A program made the translations under genes and the position numbers. Positions 32,513-40,019 of a stretch of DNA of 64,000 nt are shown one piece after another. Below the pieces are notes generated by a model. The model saw only the letters and a list, made by a program, of their open reading frames with translations. It was not told the DNA's origin and made no database searches. Source of the stretch: Flavobacterium sp. PMTSA4. GTDB lineage: Bacteria > Bacteroidota > Bacteroidia > Flavobacteriales > Flavobacteriaceae. Where the stretch lies: the NCBI RefSeq assembly GCF_032098525.1, contig NZ_CP134890.1, positions 682,001 through 746,000 on the forward strand. Reading direction: 5' to 3'. Position 1 is the first letter of the stretch. The number at the start of each line of letters is the position of its first letter.

Positions 32513-32541
32513 TAGTAAAGAAATTCAAAAACAATATCGCT

Positions 32542-32976
32542 ATGAAAAATTTATCTCTCACAATAGTTTTAGTCTTAATGACCGCAACTATATCTGCTCA
32601 AGAAAATTCTACCGACTTTGTAAAAGCAACCGTTGAAAATAATGAAATAGTTGCTATTGAATCTAACGTAGAAACTGCCGATACCGATTTAGAATATAGA
32701 TACTATTATTTCCCTAACATGTATGCTTATTATGATTTAGAAACTAAAAACTACATCTACAAAATAAACAACAAATGGGAAACTAATTCTGAATTACCAC
32801 AATATTATGGAGGTTATTCGCTTTTCAAAAATGCAAGAGTTCCATTAAAAAATTATTATGGAGAAACTCCACAAGAAAACTTGAAAGAGCACAAAAAACA
32901 ATACCCTTACATAAAAAAATCTAGAATGGCTAGATCATTATATGTAGACAACAAAACAGCACTATCAAATATATAA
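32542..32976 (+). CDS. secreted Tyr-rich protein, paralogue of 9151-9564
   Basis: A 144-aa exported protein (start at 32542; an in-frame GTG at 32503 lies upstream of the likely transcription start). The signal peptide ends 'ATISAQ'. The core has 'YRYYYFPNMYAYYDLETK', a Trp, then 'ELPQYYGGYSLF', matching the other Tyr-rich protein in order and spacing. The tail is Lys-rich but lacks the His/Gly run. Location before YtxH and holin-like genes suggests an envelope-stress role. Function is unknown. Confidence 0.7.
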   Translation: MKNLSLTIVLVLMTATISAQENSTDFVKATVENNEIVAIESNVETADTDLEYRYYYFPNMYAYYDLETKNYIYKINNKWETNSELPQYYGGYSLFKNARVPLKNYYGETPQENLKEHKKQYPYIKKSRMARSLYVDNKTALSNI

Positions 32977-33008
32977 CAAGAAAAATTAACTTTTAAAAAT
33001 TAGAAATC

Positions 33009-33164
33009 ATGAACAACTTATTATACACCGTAGCAGTTATTTTGGTTATACTTTGGGCATTAGGCTTCTTTGTTTACAGTTTTGGAAACATCGTACACCT
33101 ATTATTAGTAATCGCAATAATTGCAATATTATTGAGAGTCATTAAAGGAAATAAACCAATATAA
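33009..33164 (+). CDS. 51-aa membrane protein, lmo0937 family
   Basis: The frame reads MNNLLYTVAVILVILWALGF and ends 'LLRVIKGNKPI'. Two hydrophobic helices (~4-24 and ~29-45) form a hairpin. The 'LLYTVAVILVILWALGF' and 'HLLLVIAIIAILLRVIKG' pattern fits the lmo0937-type small membrane proteins found in Firmicutes and Bacteroidetes, often stress-induced. It lies 32 bp after the Tyr-rich gene and 20 bp before ytxH-like, clearly in the operon. Confidence 0.8.
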   Translation: MNNLLYTVAVILVILWALGFFVYSFGNIVHLLLVIAIIAILLRVIKGNKPI

Positions 33165-33184
33165 ATTAATTAAAAAAAGAAAAT

Positions 33185-33454
33185 ATGAAAACAAGTAATG
33201 TAGTATTAGGAATAGTTGGCGGATTGGCCGCTGGAGCAGTTTTAGGAATTTTGTTTGCACCTGATAAAGGAAGTAACACAAGAAAAAAAATTGCAAAAAA
33301 AGGAAGCGATTTAAAAGATAATTTGAAAGACGGTTTGAATGATTTGATGTCTAACGTTGAAAACAAATACAAAGACTTATCATCAAAAGTATCTGAAACA
33401 ATAGATAAATCTGCAGAAAACCTAGAAAAAATAAACAGCGAGTTAAAACGCTAA
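33185..33454 (+). CDS. YtxH-domain protein
   Basis: An 89-aa protein. A glycine-rich N-terminal membrane helix ('VLGIVGGLAAGAVLGILFAP') is followed by the conserved 'GSNTRKKI' turn and a long Lys/Glu amphipathic helix to the end. YtxH proteins are general-stress proteins in Bacillus and are common in Bacteroidetes stress operons. It is placed in the middle of a five- or six-gene unit. Confidence 0.88.
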   Translation: MKTSNVVLGIVGGLAAGAVLGILFAPDKGSNTRKKIAKKGSDLKDNLKDGLNDLMSNVENKYKDLSSKVSETIDKSAENLEKINSELKR

Positions 33455-33476
33455 TCAATAAAATCAAAAATAATTA

Positions 33477-33854
33477 ATGGAAAATATAGCAGAGAATATT
33501 GAAAAACTATATGAAAAAGCAGAGCGTTATTCTAAAACAACCTATGAGTTGGTTAGACTTAACACTATAGATAAAACATCAGATATTATCTCTTCGCTTG
33601 CCATAGTTATAACAATACTTATTATAGCTGCTATTTTTACTTTATTTATAAACATTGGAATTGCTCTTTGGATTGGACAAGCTTTGAACAGTAATGCGCT
33701 TGGGTTTTTTATAGTATCTGGCTTTTATATTATAGTTGGCATTATTGTATTTATTAAAAGAAATGAACTGATAAAAATTCCGTTAGATAATTTAATTGTG
33801 AGCAAACTTCTAAAGTCAAAAATGGATGATAACAATTCGGAAACTAAAAATTAA
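33477..33854 (+). CDS. phage-holin-family-like membrane protein
   Basis: A 125-aa protein with two strong membrane helices (~38-66 and ~73-98), a charged N-terminal amphipathic helix and a charged tail. This is the layout of the holin-superfamily proteins (Phage_holin_3_6 type) that occur in bacterial stress operons. No lysis or phage genes are near, so the name reflects homology only. It sits 22 bp after ytxH-like and 5 bp before the next gene. Confidence 0.7.
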   Translation: MENIAENIEKLYEKAERYSKTTYELVRLNTIDKTSDIISSLAIVITILIIAAIFTLFINIGIALWIGQALNSNALGFFIVSGFYIIVGIIVFIKRNELIKIPLDNLIVSKLLKSKMDDNNSETKN

Positions 33855-33859
33855 TTGCT

Positions 33860-34192
33860 ATGAAAAAGATTAATCAAAGTGAATTGTTAGACCAAATGAT
33901 TTTAGAACTTAGAGAGAAAAGAGATTCTGAATTAATTGACTTAAAAAATCAATATCAGCAATTTGTTCTTAGCGCTAAACCATCGAATATTATCAAACAA
34001 AGTATATCAGAGGTTTACAATTCGTCTATTGATAAAGAAACTATAATTAACGCCTTCACAGGATTTATTGGAGGCTATATTTCAAAAAAGTTGTTTGTTG
34101 GAAAATCAGATAATTCGTTTAAAGAAGTTTTAGGCAATGTTTTGCAATATTCAATATCAACTTTAATTAACAAATTTTACGAAAAAAAATAA
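33860..34192 (+). CDS. conserved hypothetical protein of the envelope cluster
   Basis: A 110-aa protein with a charged N-terminal coiled coil ('ELREKRDSELIDLKNQYQQF') and a C-terminal half with small hydrophobic runs ('FTGFIGGYISKKLFVG') that may be a membrane-associated glycine hairpin. The pattern resembles proteins found next to YtxH and holin-like genes in Flavobacteriia. I cannot name the family. Gaps of 5 bp before and 3 bp after mark it as an operon member. Confidence 0.65.
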   Translation: MKKINQSELLDQMILELREKRDSELIDLKNQYQQFVLSAKPSNIIKQSISEVYNSSIDKETIINAFTGFIGGYISKKLFVGKSDNSFKEVLGNVLQYSISTLINKFYEKK

Positions 34193-34195
34193 ACT

Positions 34196-34858
34196 ATGAA
34201 AAAATTACAATTATCGATAATTATCTTATTAATAAGTGTAACATTTTTTTCATGCGAAGATGCCAATGTAAAAGATGCTAAAAACTATGTAGATGACTAT
34301 GCCGAATTTGTAGATTCAATTAGTGTTGTTTCAATAAAAAATTTACGAGATAATTGGTATAAAATAGAGTCTACTTATTTAGAAAAAAAATTACAAGCGC
34401 AAAGTTCAGTAGAAACAATAAGAGACAATCCAAAATTGAAACAAAAGCTAAATGATGCATCCTCAAAATACAATAAATTTAGAACAAATTATAGATTGCA
34501 AGTTGACAAACTGGAGGCTATGGAAGAAAAAATAGCTTTCAGAAAAAAATTATTCAACGGAAAGGAAATAAATGATGATTTGAATTTTGATTGGGTTGAT
34601 AAAACTAATATAGTTACAGTTTATGACAATTTTGTAACCACAGTATCTGATAACAAAAATGGCTATTCAAGAGAAGAATGGGATGAAATTAAAATGCTGT
34701 ATGAAGCTCTTGATACAAGAAAAAACACAGTAGAAAAAGAAGGCTTAAGCAGTTCTGATAATTTTAAAATAGCAAAGCTAAAATTAAAATTTGCCCCAAT
34801 GTTTTCGATTTACAGAATGGGAGCAAAATCAGAAGAAAACGCTGAAGCAAAAAAATAA
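34196..34858 (+). CDS. hypothetical helical lipoprotein of the envelope cluster
   Basis: A 220-aa lipoprotein with lipobox 'TFFSC' (Cys ~20). The mature part is almost entirely helical and strongly charged, with 'NYVDDYAEFVDSI' and long Lys/Glu helices suggesting a helical bundle. It is the last gene of the cluster and ends before a strong terminator. The family is not recognised with certainty. Confidence 0.7.
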   Translation: MKKLQLSIIILLISVTFFSCEDANVKDAKNYVDDYAEFVDSISVVSIKNLRDNWYKIESTYLEKKLQAQSSVETIRDNPKLKQKLNDASSKYNKFRTNYRLQVDKLEAMEEKIAFRKKLFNGKEINDDLNFDWVDKTNIVTVYDNFVTTVSDNKNGYSREEWDEIKMLYEALDTRKNTVEKEGLSSSDNFKIAKLKLKFAPMFSIYRMGAKSEENAEAKK

Positions 34859-34886
34859 ATTGGTTGGTTTTGTTTAGGGTTGGAAG

Positions 34887-34924
34887 AAAAGCAGCATTCA
34901 TTTTTTATAATAATGCTGCTTTTT
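34887..34924. terminator. bidirectional terminator
   Basis: AAAAGCAGCATT (34887-34898) pairs with AATGCTGCTTTT (34912-34923), between the lipoprotein gene and convergent prfA. Confidence 0.8.
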
Positions 34925-34929
34925 GATTT

Positions 34930-36003
34930 TTAGAAAACTTCGCTTTCTTTTAATTTTTCCATGTTGTTGACCAACTGAAGTTCATCAACAAATTTTTGAA
35001 TTTTTCCGTTCATCACACCGTCCATATCAAAAACGTCTAAACCTATTCTGTGATCTGTTACACGACCTTGAGAATAATTATAAGTTCTAATTTTTGCAGA
35101 ACGGTCACCAGAACTAACTTGAGAAGAACGTTTGGTTGCATCTTCTGCTTGTTTTTTAGCCAATTCTTGTTCGTATAAACGTGAACGCAAAACTTCTAAC
35201 GCTTTGTCTTTATTTTTATGTTGCGATTTTTGATCTTGACATTGTGCTACCAAACCAGTTGGAATGTGCGTTAAACGAACCGCTGATTTTGTTGTATTCA
35301 CCGATTGTCCTCCAGGACCAGACGAACAGAAAAAATCAACACGAACATCGTTCATATCAATTTGTACATCAAATTCTTCAGCTTCAGGTAAAACCATAAC
35401 TGTTGCAGCAGAAGTGTGAACTCTACCTTGAGTTTCTGTTTGTGGCACACGTTGCACACGGTGAACTCCAGCTTCAAACTTTAAAGTTCCATAAACATCT
35501 TCGCCTGTAACTTCAAAAATAATTTCTTTAAAACCACCCGATGTTCCTTCATTCATATCAACAACTGAAGTTCTCCATCCGCGAGTTTCACAATATTTAG
35601 TATACATTCTAAACAAATCACCCGCAAAAATAGAAGCTTCATCACCACCAGTTCCTGCTCGAATTTCAACCATAACATTTTTGGCATCTTCTGGATCTTT
35701 TGGTATCAACATGAACTTGATTTCTTCTTCCAATTGTGGTAAACGTTCTTGCGCTTCGTCTAATTGCATTTTTGCCATTTCAACCATTTCAGCATCACTT
35801 CCATCAGCAATTATTTCTTTGGCTTCTTCAATATTTCCTGTAACGTTGATTAATTCTTCGCGCTTTTCCATCAAATCTTTAAGCCCTTTATACTCTTGAT
35901 TTAACTGAACATATCGTTTCTGATCGGCAATAACATCAGGTTGAATAATCAAATCTGAAATCTCGTCGAAACGCTGTTTTACATATTGCAATCTTTCTAA
36001 CAT
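34930..36003 (-). CDS. prfA: peptide chain release factor 1
   Basis: A 357-aa class I release factor that reads UAA and UAG. The peptidyl-hydrolase loop 'SSGPGGQSVNTTKSAVRLTH' contains the GGQ motif (Gln ~232), and the C-terminal 'AKIRTYNYSQGRVTDHRIG' is characteristic of RF1 rather than RF2. There is no programmed frameshift, as expected for RF1. It has its own promoter and shares a terminator with the convergent cluster. Confidence 0.96.
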   Translation of the reverse strand: MLERLQYVKQRFDEISDLIIQPDVIADQKRYVQLNQEYKGLKDLMEKREELINVTGNIEEAKEIIADGSDAEMVEMAKMQLDEAQERLPQLEEEIKFMLIPKDPEDAKNVMVEIRAGTGGDEASIFAGDLFRMYTKYCETRGWRTSVVDMNEGTSGGFKEIIFEVTGEDVYGTLKFEAGVHRVQRVPQTETQGRVHTSAATVMVLPEAEEFDVQIDMNDVRVDFFCSSGPGGQSVNTTKSAVRLTHIPTGLVAQCQDQKSQHKNKDKALEVLRSRLYEQELAKKQAEDATKRSSQVSSGDRSAKIRTYNYSQGRVTDHRIGLDVFDMDGVMNGKIQKFVDELQLVNNMEKLKESEVF

Positions 36004-36028
36004 AATATAGTATTACTATTTTGGAGTG

Positions 36029-36036
36029 CAAAAATA
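36029..36036 (-). promoter_or_regulatory. -7 promoter element of prfA
   Basis: TATTTTTG on the minus strand, 25 bp before the ATG. Confidence 0.6.
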
Positions 36037-36108
36037 CAACATTTTGTTTCAAGTTTAAAGTATAGACTTTCAAGTTTTTTTTATACTATTGCAACTTAAT
36101 ATAAATTG

Positions 36109-36585
36109 ATGATGAAAAAATACTTTTATATTTTATTTGCCTTATTAATAGTGGCTTGCAATAAAAATTCAGATAAAAATTTTGAAAAATTAAATGAATT
36201 GTCATGGCTTGAAGGAAACTGGGGAAACAAACTTCGTGATGGAAACCTTGTTGAAAATTGGACAAAAGAAAATGATAGCACCTTTACTGCAAAAAGTTAT
36301 TATATCAAAGGAAAAGACACGCTTCACTTTGAAGATATAAAATTAACACAACGCGAAGAAGATGTTTTTTATATCGCTACCGTAAAAGGTCAAAATAATG
36401 ACGAACCCGTAGAATTTAAATTAAACCCAAATACCGAAAATGGTTTTTCTTTTGAAAATCCAACTCATGATTATCCTCAAACAATAGAATATAAAAAGCT
36501 ATCAGACAACCAAATGAGTGCAACTGTTTCTGGAAAAATGGAAGGAAAAGTTAATTCTGATACTTATATTTTAAATAAAAAATAG
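36109..36585 (+). CDS. DUF6265-like lipoprotein
   Basis: A lipoprotein of ~158 aa with a short signal and lipobox 'LIVAC'. Two adjacent ATGs (36109 and 36112) are possible starts. The mature part begins 'LNELSWLEGNWGNKL' and contains 'ENWTKENDSTFTAKSYYI' and 'FENPTHDYPQTIEYKK', which fit the lipocalin-like DUF6265 family. It would be an exported barrel-like protein that may bind a small hydrophobic ligand; this is inferred from fold type only. Confidence 0.75.
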   Translation: MMKKYFYILFALLIVACNKNSDKNFEKLNELSWLEGNWGNKLRDGNLVENWTKENDSTFTAKSYYIKGKDTLHFEDIKLTQREEDVFYIATVKGQNNDEPVEFKLNPNTENGFSFENPTHDYPQTIEYKKLSDNQMSATVSGKMEGKVNSDTYILNKK

Positions 36586-36607
36586 TTCATACAAACTCAA
36601 TATTTGA

Positions 36608-36639
36608 ATGCTTACTACTTCTAGTAAGCATTTTTTTTC
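36608..36639 (+). terminator. terminator of the DUF6265-like gene
   Basis: ATGCTTACTA/TAGTAAGCAT (36608-36617 with 36622-36631), tetraloop, then eight Ts. Confidence 0.85.
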
Positions 36640-36675
36640 TTCATATTTTCATGATTATCAAACAAATAAAATTTT

Positions 36676-36698
36676 TATTTAAATTAAGTCTAAATAAG
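36676..36698. promoter_or_regulatory. upstream 23-bp palindromic operator of the TonB receptor gene
   Basis: Half-sites TTATTT and AAATAA flank an AT-rich centre that includes TCTAAATAA. It ends just upstream of the -33 region. It agrees with the downstream copy at 19 of 23 positions. Fur- or DtxR-type iron regulators are the likely readers. Confidence 0.6.
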
Positions 36699-36700
36699 TT

Positions 36701-36730
36701 TTGTTGATTCAAATTCCTATAATATATTTG
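36701..36730 (+). promoter_or_regulatory. promoter of the TonB receptor gene
   Basis: TTTG at 36701-36704 and -7 element TATATTTG at 36723-36730, spacing 18. Start of transcription is expected near 36736. Confidence 0.65.
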
Positions 36731-36735
36731 CATCG

Positions 36736-36758
36736 TTATTTTAAATTATTCTAAATAA
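36736..36758. promoter_or_regulatory. downstream 23-bp palindromic operator of the TonB receptor gene
   Basis: Second copy of the palindrome, covering the transcription start and leader up to 2 bp before the ATG. A repressor bound at both copies would bracket the promoter. Confidence 0.6.
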
Positions 36759-36760
36759 AC

Positions 36761-38983
36761 ATGAAAAAATATATTTTAGCCTTCGGATTTACTCTATTTC
36801 TTAACCAACAATTTAAAGCCCAAGAAACCGCAAAAGCACATTCTGATAATTATGATGAAGCAGCTTTTTTTACAGAAAATGATACTGTAAAAAAATTGAC
36901 TGAAGTTGTAGTAGGTGGAAAAAGCAATTCAACTAATTCTTCTGTAAACAGAGCTGGTATAAAAACAATTGATTTACCACAAGCCGTTCAGGTAATTGCT
37001 TCAGAAATTATTACGCAACAACAATCTGTTCGTTTAAGCGATGTTGTTAAAAATGCAAATGGTGTTTATGTAGGCTCAGCTCGTGGTGGTGCACAAGAAT
37101 CATTTTGGTCAAGAGGTTATGATATGACATCGAATAACATGTTTAAAAATGGATTTCGTTTTAATGGTGGTTCAATTCCTGAAGTTTCATCATTAGATAA
37201 AGTAGAAATTTTAAAAGGAAGTGCAGCACTTTTATATGGAAATGTTGCTCCAGGAGGAATTTTGAATATGGTTACAAAAACACCAAATTTCAAGAAAGGT
37301 GGTGAAATCAGTATGCAAGCTGGAAGTTATAGTTTTTACAAACCTTCTGCTGATGTATATGGTGTAATTAATAAAAGTATTGCTTATCGCTTTAATGGTT
37401 CTTATGAAAATTCGGAAAGTTTCCGTGATTATGTAACCAAAGAACGTTATTATTTAAATCCTTCTTTTCTTTTTAAATTAAGTAATAAAACAGAAATTAT
37501 TGCACAGGCAGATTATTTAAATGATGATTGGACACCTGATTTTGGTACAGGTTCGATAGGGAAAGAAATTGCTGATGTACCAAGAAGTACTTATTTAGGA
37601 GCAAAATGGTCTGATGGAAATACAAAACAAACAACTGCTTCAGTATTAGTAAATCATGATTTCAATAACAGTTGGAAATTAAATTTTAATTCATCTTTCC
37701 AAGATTATAGCAGAATATCTATAGGAACCGAAAGAATTCAACCAGCTGACAATGGTGACTGGAACCGTCCTTATGGAAGACAAAGAGCAGAAGAACAAAT
37801 TTTAGCTAATCAATTAAGTTTACAAGGAAATTTTAAAACTGGTAAAATCAAACATCAGTTATTTACAGGTGTCGACACTGAAATTTCAAATACTGACGCT
37901 TACACTTTCAGATTTTTTGACCCAACAACTGGTAACACAGTTACTGTTTATGATGCTGTAAATATCTTTGATCCTAACTTATACAATTCGTCATTAGACG
38001 GACCAATTTTACCTTCTGAAGTTACCAAAATTGTAGAAACTGAAACAAACCGTTTAGGAATTTATGCTCAAGATTTAATTTCTTTTGGCGAAAAATTCAA
38101 AGCTTTATTAGGTGTTCGATATTCTTATCAAGAAGCAAAACCTTTAACTCATGATATTGTTAATGATACTGAAACTAGAGAAACGATTAGAAATGACAGA
38201 GCTTTTTCTCCAAAAGTTGGATTAGTTTATCAGCCAACAAAATACATTACATTGTTTTCAAGTTATTCTAACTCATTCACTCCAAATACTGGTGTAACAA
38301 TATACAATGAAGCTGTAAAACCATCTATTATAGACCAATATGAAGTTGGAATTAAAAACGAATTCTTAAAAGGTCAATTATCAACTAACGTTACATTATA
38401 TCAAATTGTAAATAGTAATTTAGCGCAAATGGCTGAATTTGATGCAAATGGAAACATCAATACCAACAACAATGTTAAAGCATTAAGTGGTGAAACAACG
38501 AGCAAAGGAATAGAGCTTGACGTAACTTACAAGCCTATGGAAAGTCTTAATATCATTGCTGGTTATAGTTATAATGATATGCGCTTTACAAAAACTACTG
38601 GTGCAACTGGAAGTTTTATTGAAGGTGATCGTTTGGCCAGAACACCACAAAATACAGCAAATTTGAGTTTCTTCTATACAATTCCGAATGGTGTTCTTAA
38701 AAACTTATCGATTGGAGCTATTGGAAATTATATTGGTAACAGAATTGCAGGATGGAACAATCAAATAAATCCAAGTTATCCTAACGGAGTTTGGGACAGA
38801 GAAATTCCTGTTGACGGCTACACTACTATAGACTTATCATTAGGATACAATTGGAATAAATTTTCATTACTATGTAAACTATCAAATATTACTAATGAGC
38901 TAAATTATACTATGCACGAAAATTATAGTGTCAACCCTATTGCCCCAAGACAAATTTTAACTTCGTTACGATATAAATTTTAA
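36761..38983 (+). CDS. TonB-dependent siderophore-type receptor
   Basis: A 740-aa outer-membrane receptor. After the signal peptide (~1-20, 'QFKAQ') the TonB box/linker 'LTEVVVGG' leads into a plug domain (~60-170) with 'IDLPQAVQVI', 'SFWSRGYDM', 'EVSSLDKVEILKGSAALLYG' and 'PGGILNMVTK'. The 22-strand barrel ends 'QILTSLRYKF'. The plug motifs match the siderophore receptor subfamily (FhuA/FpvA-like), and there is no SusC-style N-terminal carboxypeptidase domain. A PepSY protein follows after 2 bp and an AraC regulator lies further on, which supports iron uptake. Confidence 0.93.
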   Translation: MKKYILAFGFTLFLNQQFKAQETAKAHSDNYDEAAFFTENDTVKKLTEVVVGGKSNSTNSSVNRAGIKTIDLPQAVQVIASEIITQQQSVRLSDVVKNANGVYVGSARGGAQESFWSRGYDMTSNNMFKNGFRFNGGSIPEVSSLDKVEILKGSAALLYGNVAPGGILNMVTKTPNFKKGGEISMQAGSYSFYKPSADVYGVINKSIAYRFNGSYENSESFRDYVTKERYYLNPSFLFKLSNKTEIIAQADYLNDDWTPDFGTGSIGKEIADVPRSTYLGAKWSDGNTKQTTASVLVNHDFNNSWKLNFNSSFQDYSRISIGTERIQPADNGDWNRPYGRQRAEEQILANQLSLQGNFKTGKIKHQLFTGVDTEISNTDAYTFRFFDPTTGNTVTVYDAVNIFDPNLYNSSLDGPILPSEVTKIVETETNRLGIYAQDLISFGEKFKALLGVRYSYQEAKPLTHDIVNDTETRETIRNDRAFSPKVGLVYQPTKYITLFSSYSNSFTPNTGVTIYNEAVKPSIIDQYEVGIKNEFLKGQLSTNVTLYQIVNSNLAQMAEFDANGNINTNNNVKALSGETTSKGIELDVTYKPMESLNIIAGYSYNDMRFTKTTGATGSFIEGDRLARTPQNTANLSFFYTIPNGVLKNLSIGAIGNYIGNRIAGWNNQINPSYPNGVWDREIPVDGYTTIDLSLGYNWNKFSLLCKLSNITNELNYTMHENYSVNPIAPRQILTSLRYKF

Positions 38984-38985
38984 TT

Positions 38986-39531
38986 ATGAAACAAGCAACC
39001 ATCAGAAACCTACACCGTGATTTGGGGTATTTCTATATTGGATTAATTATTTCTTTCGCTTTTTCTGGAATATTAATGAACCACAGAGAAATGTGGCATC
39101 CCGAAAAATATACTATTGAAACGCAGTCAATTGATGTAAAATTGCCTGAAGAAAATCAAATTAATGATGAATATGCCGAAAACTTTGCTAAAGAATTAGG
39201 CATCAAAGATAAGTTTCGTCGTCAAATGGTAAAGAAAGGAAGCTTTAAAATTTCTTTCGAAAAACATGATGTAGAAATTGACATGAAAACAGGTAAAGGT
39301 GAAATTGTTTCATTCAATAAAACACCTATTATCAGCCAAGCAATGAAGTTACACAAAAACACTTCAAACTGGTGGATATATTATTCGGATATTTTTGGAA
39401 TTTCGTTAATTATCATTGCCGTCACTGGAGCATTGATGATTAAAGTTGGTAATAAAACTTTTTCTAAAAGAGGTTGGAAACTGGCAGCAGCTGGTTTACT
39501 TGTACCGCTTTTAATACTTTTGTTTGTTTAA
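38986..39531 (+). CDS. PepSY-associated membrane protein
   Basis: A 181-aa protein with the PepSY_TM pattern: 'NLHRDLGYFYIGLIISFAFS' as first helix, a periplasmic PepSY-like domain (~45-115), then 'KLHKNTSNWWIYYSDIFGI', a second helix with 'GALMI' and a third at the C terminus. Conserved His residues in both membrane parts are typical of this family, members of which accompany siderophore receptors and are proposed to act as periplasmic ferric-siderophore reductases. It is shorter than four-helix members. It lies 2 bp behind the receptor gene and is co-transcribed. Confidence 0.85.
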   Translation: MKQATIRNLHRDLGYFYIGLIISFAFSGILMNHREMWHPEKYTIETQSIDVKLPEENQINDEYAENFAKELGIKDKFRRQMVKKGSFKISFEKHDVEIDMKTGKGEIVSFNKTPIISQAMKLHKNTSNWWIYYSDIFGISLIIIAVTGALMIKVGNKTFSKRGWKLAAAGLLVPLLILLFV

Positions 39532-39544
39532 AAATTGGTTAACT

Positions 39545-39572
39545 AAAAAGCTCCGCAATTGCGGAGCTTTTT
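39545..39572. terminator. bidirectional terminator
   Basis: A perfect palindrome AAAAAGCTCCGCAATTGCGG, continuing to 39572, ends the receptor unit and the convergent DUF983 gene. Confidence 0.85.
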
Positions 39573-39935
39573 TTATATAGAATAATTTTTAAATAAATAA
39601 ATCCAAATCATACGCGATAATCGAATGTTAAAAAACATCAATGATATTATTACAACTGCAATGATTGGAAAAATTCTAATATCAAACGTTTCCTTAAAAA
39701 ATTGACTCGCAATAAAATATACAATCAATCCTTGTAAAACTGTTAATGCATAATTGATGAACATAGCGCCAAAAAAATAACCTGGTTCTTTTTCGAACTT
39801 AAAATTACAACTTTCGCAATGTTGGTGCATTTTTGGAAAACCTAAACTGAAGAAAAAACTTTTGTCAGCAAAAACTTTTCCTTTATGACAATTTGGGCAT
39901 TCATTTCTAAAAATATGATATAAACTTTTAAACAT
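39573..39935 (-). CDS. DUF983 membrane protein
   Basis: A 120-aa protein. The N-terminal half holds two zinc-ribbon-like Cys pairs, 'CPNCHKGKVF' and 'CESCNFKFEKEPGYFFGAM', and the C-terminal half has two membrane helices (~58-78 and ~85-110). This is the full DUF983 pattern, common in Bacteroidetes and Alphaproteobacteria. Function is unknown; a link with heme or copper handling has been suggested by neighbourhood in other genomes, but nothing here shows it. Confidence 0.9.
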   Translation of the reverse strand: MFKSLYHIFRNECPNCHKGKVFADKSFFFSLGFPKMHQHCESCNFKFEKEPGYFFGAMFINYALTVLQGLIVYFIASQFFKETFDIRIFPIIAVVIISLMFFNIRLSRMIWIYLFKNYSI

Positions 39936-39951
39936 GTTATTTATTTTTATG

Positions 39952-39959
39952 CAAATTTA
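39952..39959 (-). promoter_or_regulatory. -7 promoter element of the DUF983 gene
   Basis: TAAATTTG on the minus strand, 16 bp before the ATG, giving a leader near 10 nt. Confidence 0.5.
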
Positions 39960-40019
39960 TAATGTTTATGGTAATCAAATGTTTAGTATATTCGCTAACT
40001 ATAGCACAATAAAGACATT

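Noticed and set aside
33477..33854. Holin-like gene as a sign of prophage.
   Set aside because: No endolysin, integrase or structural phage gene is near, and the neighbours are stress-type envelope genes.
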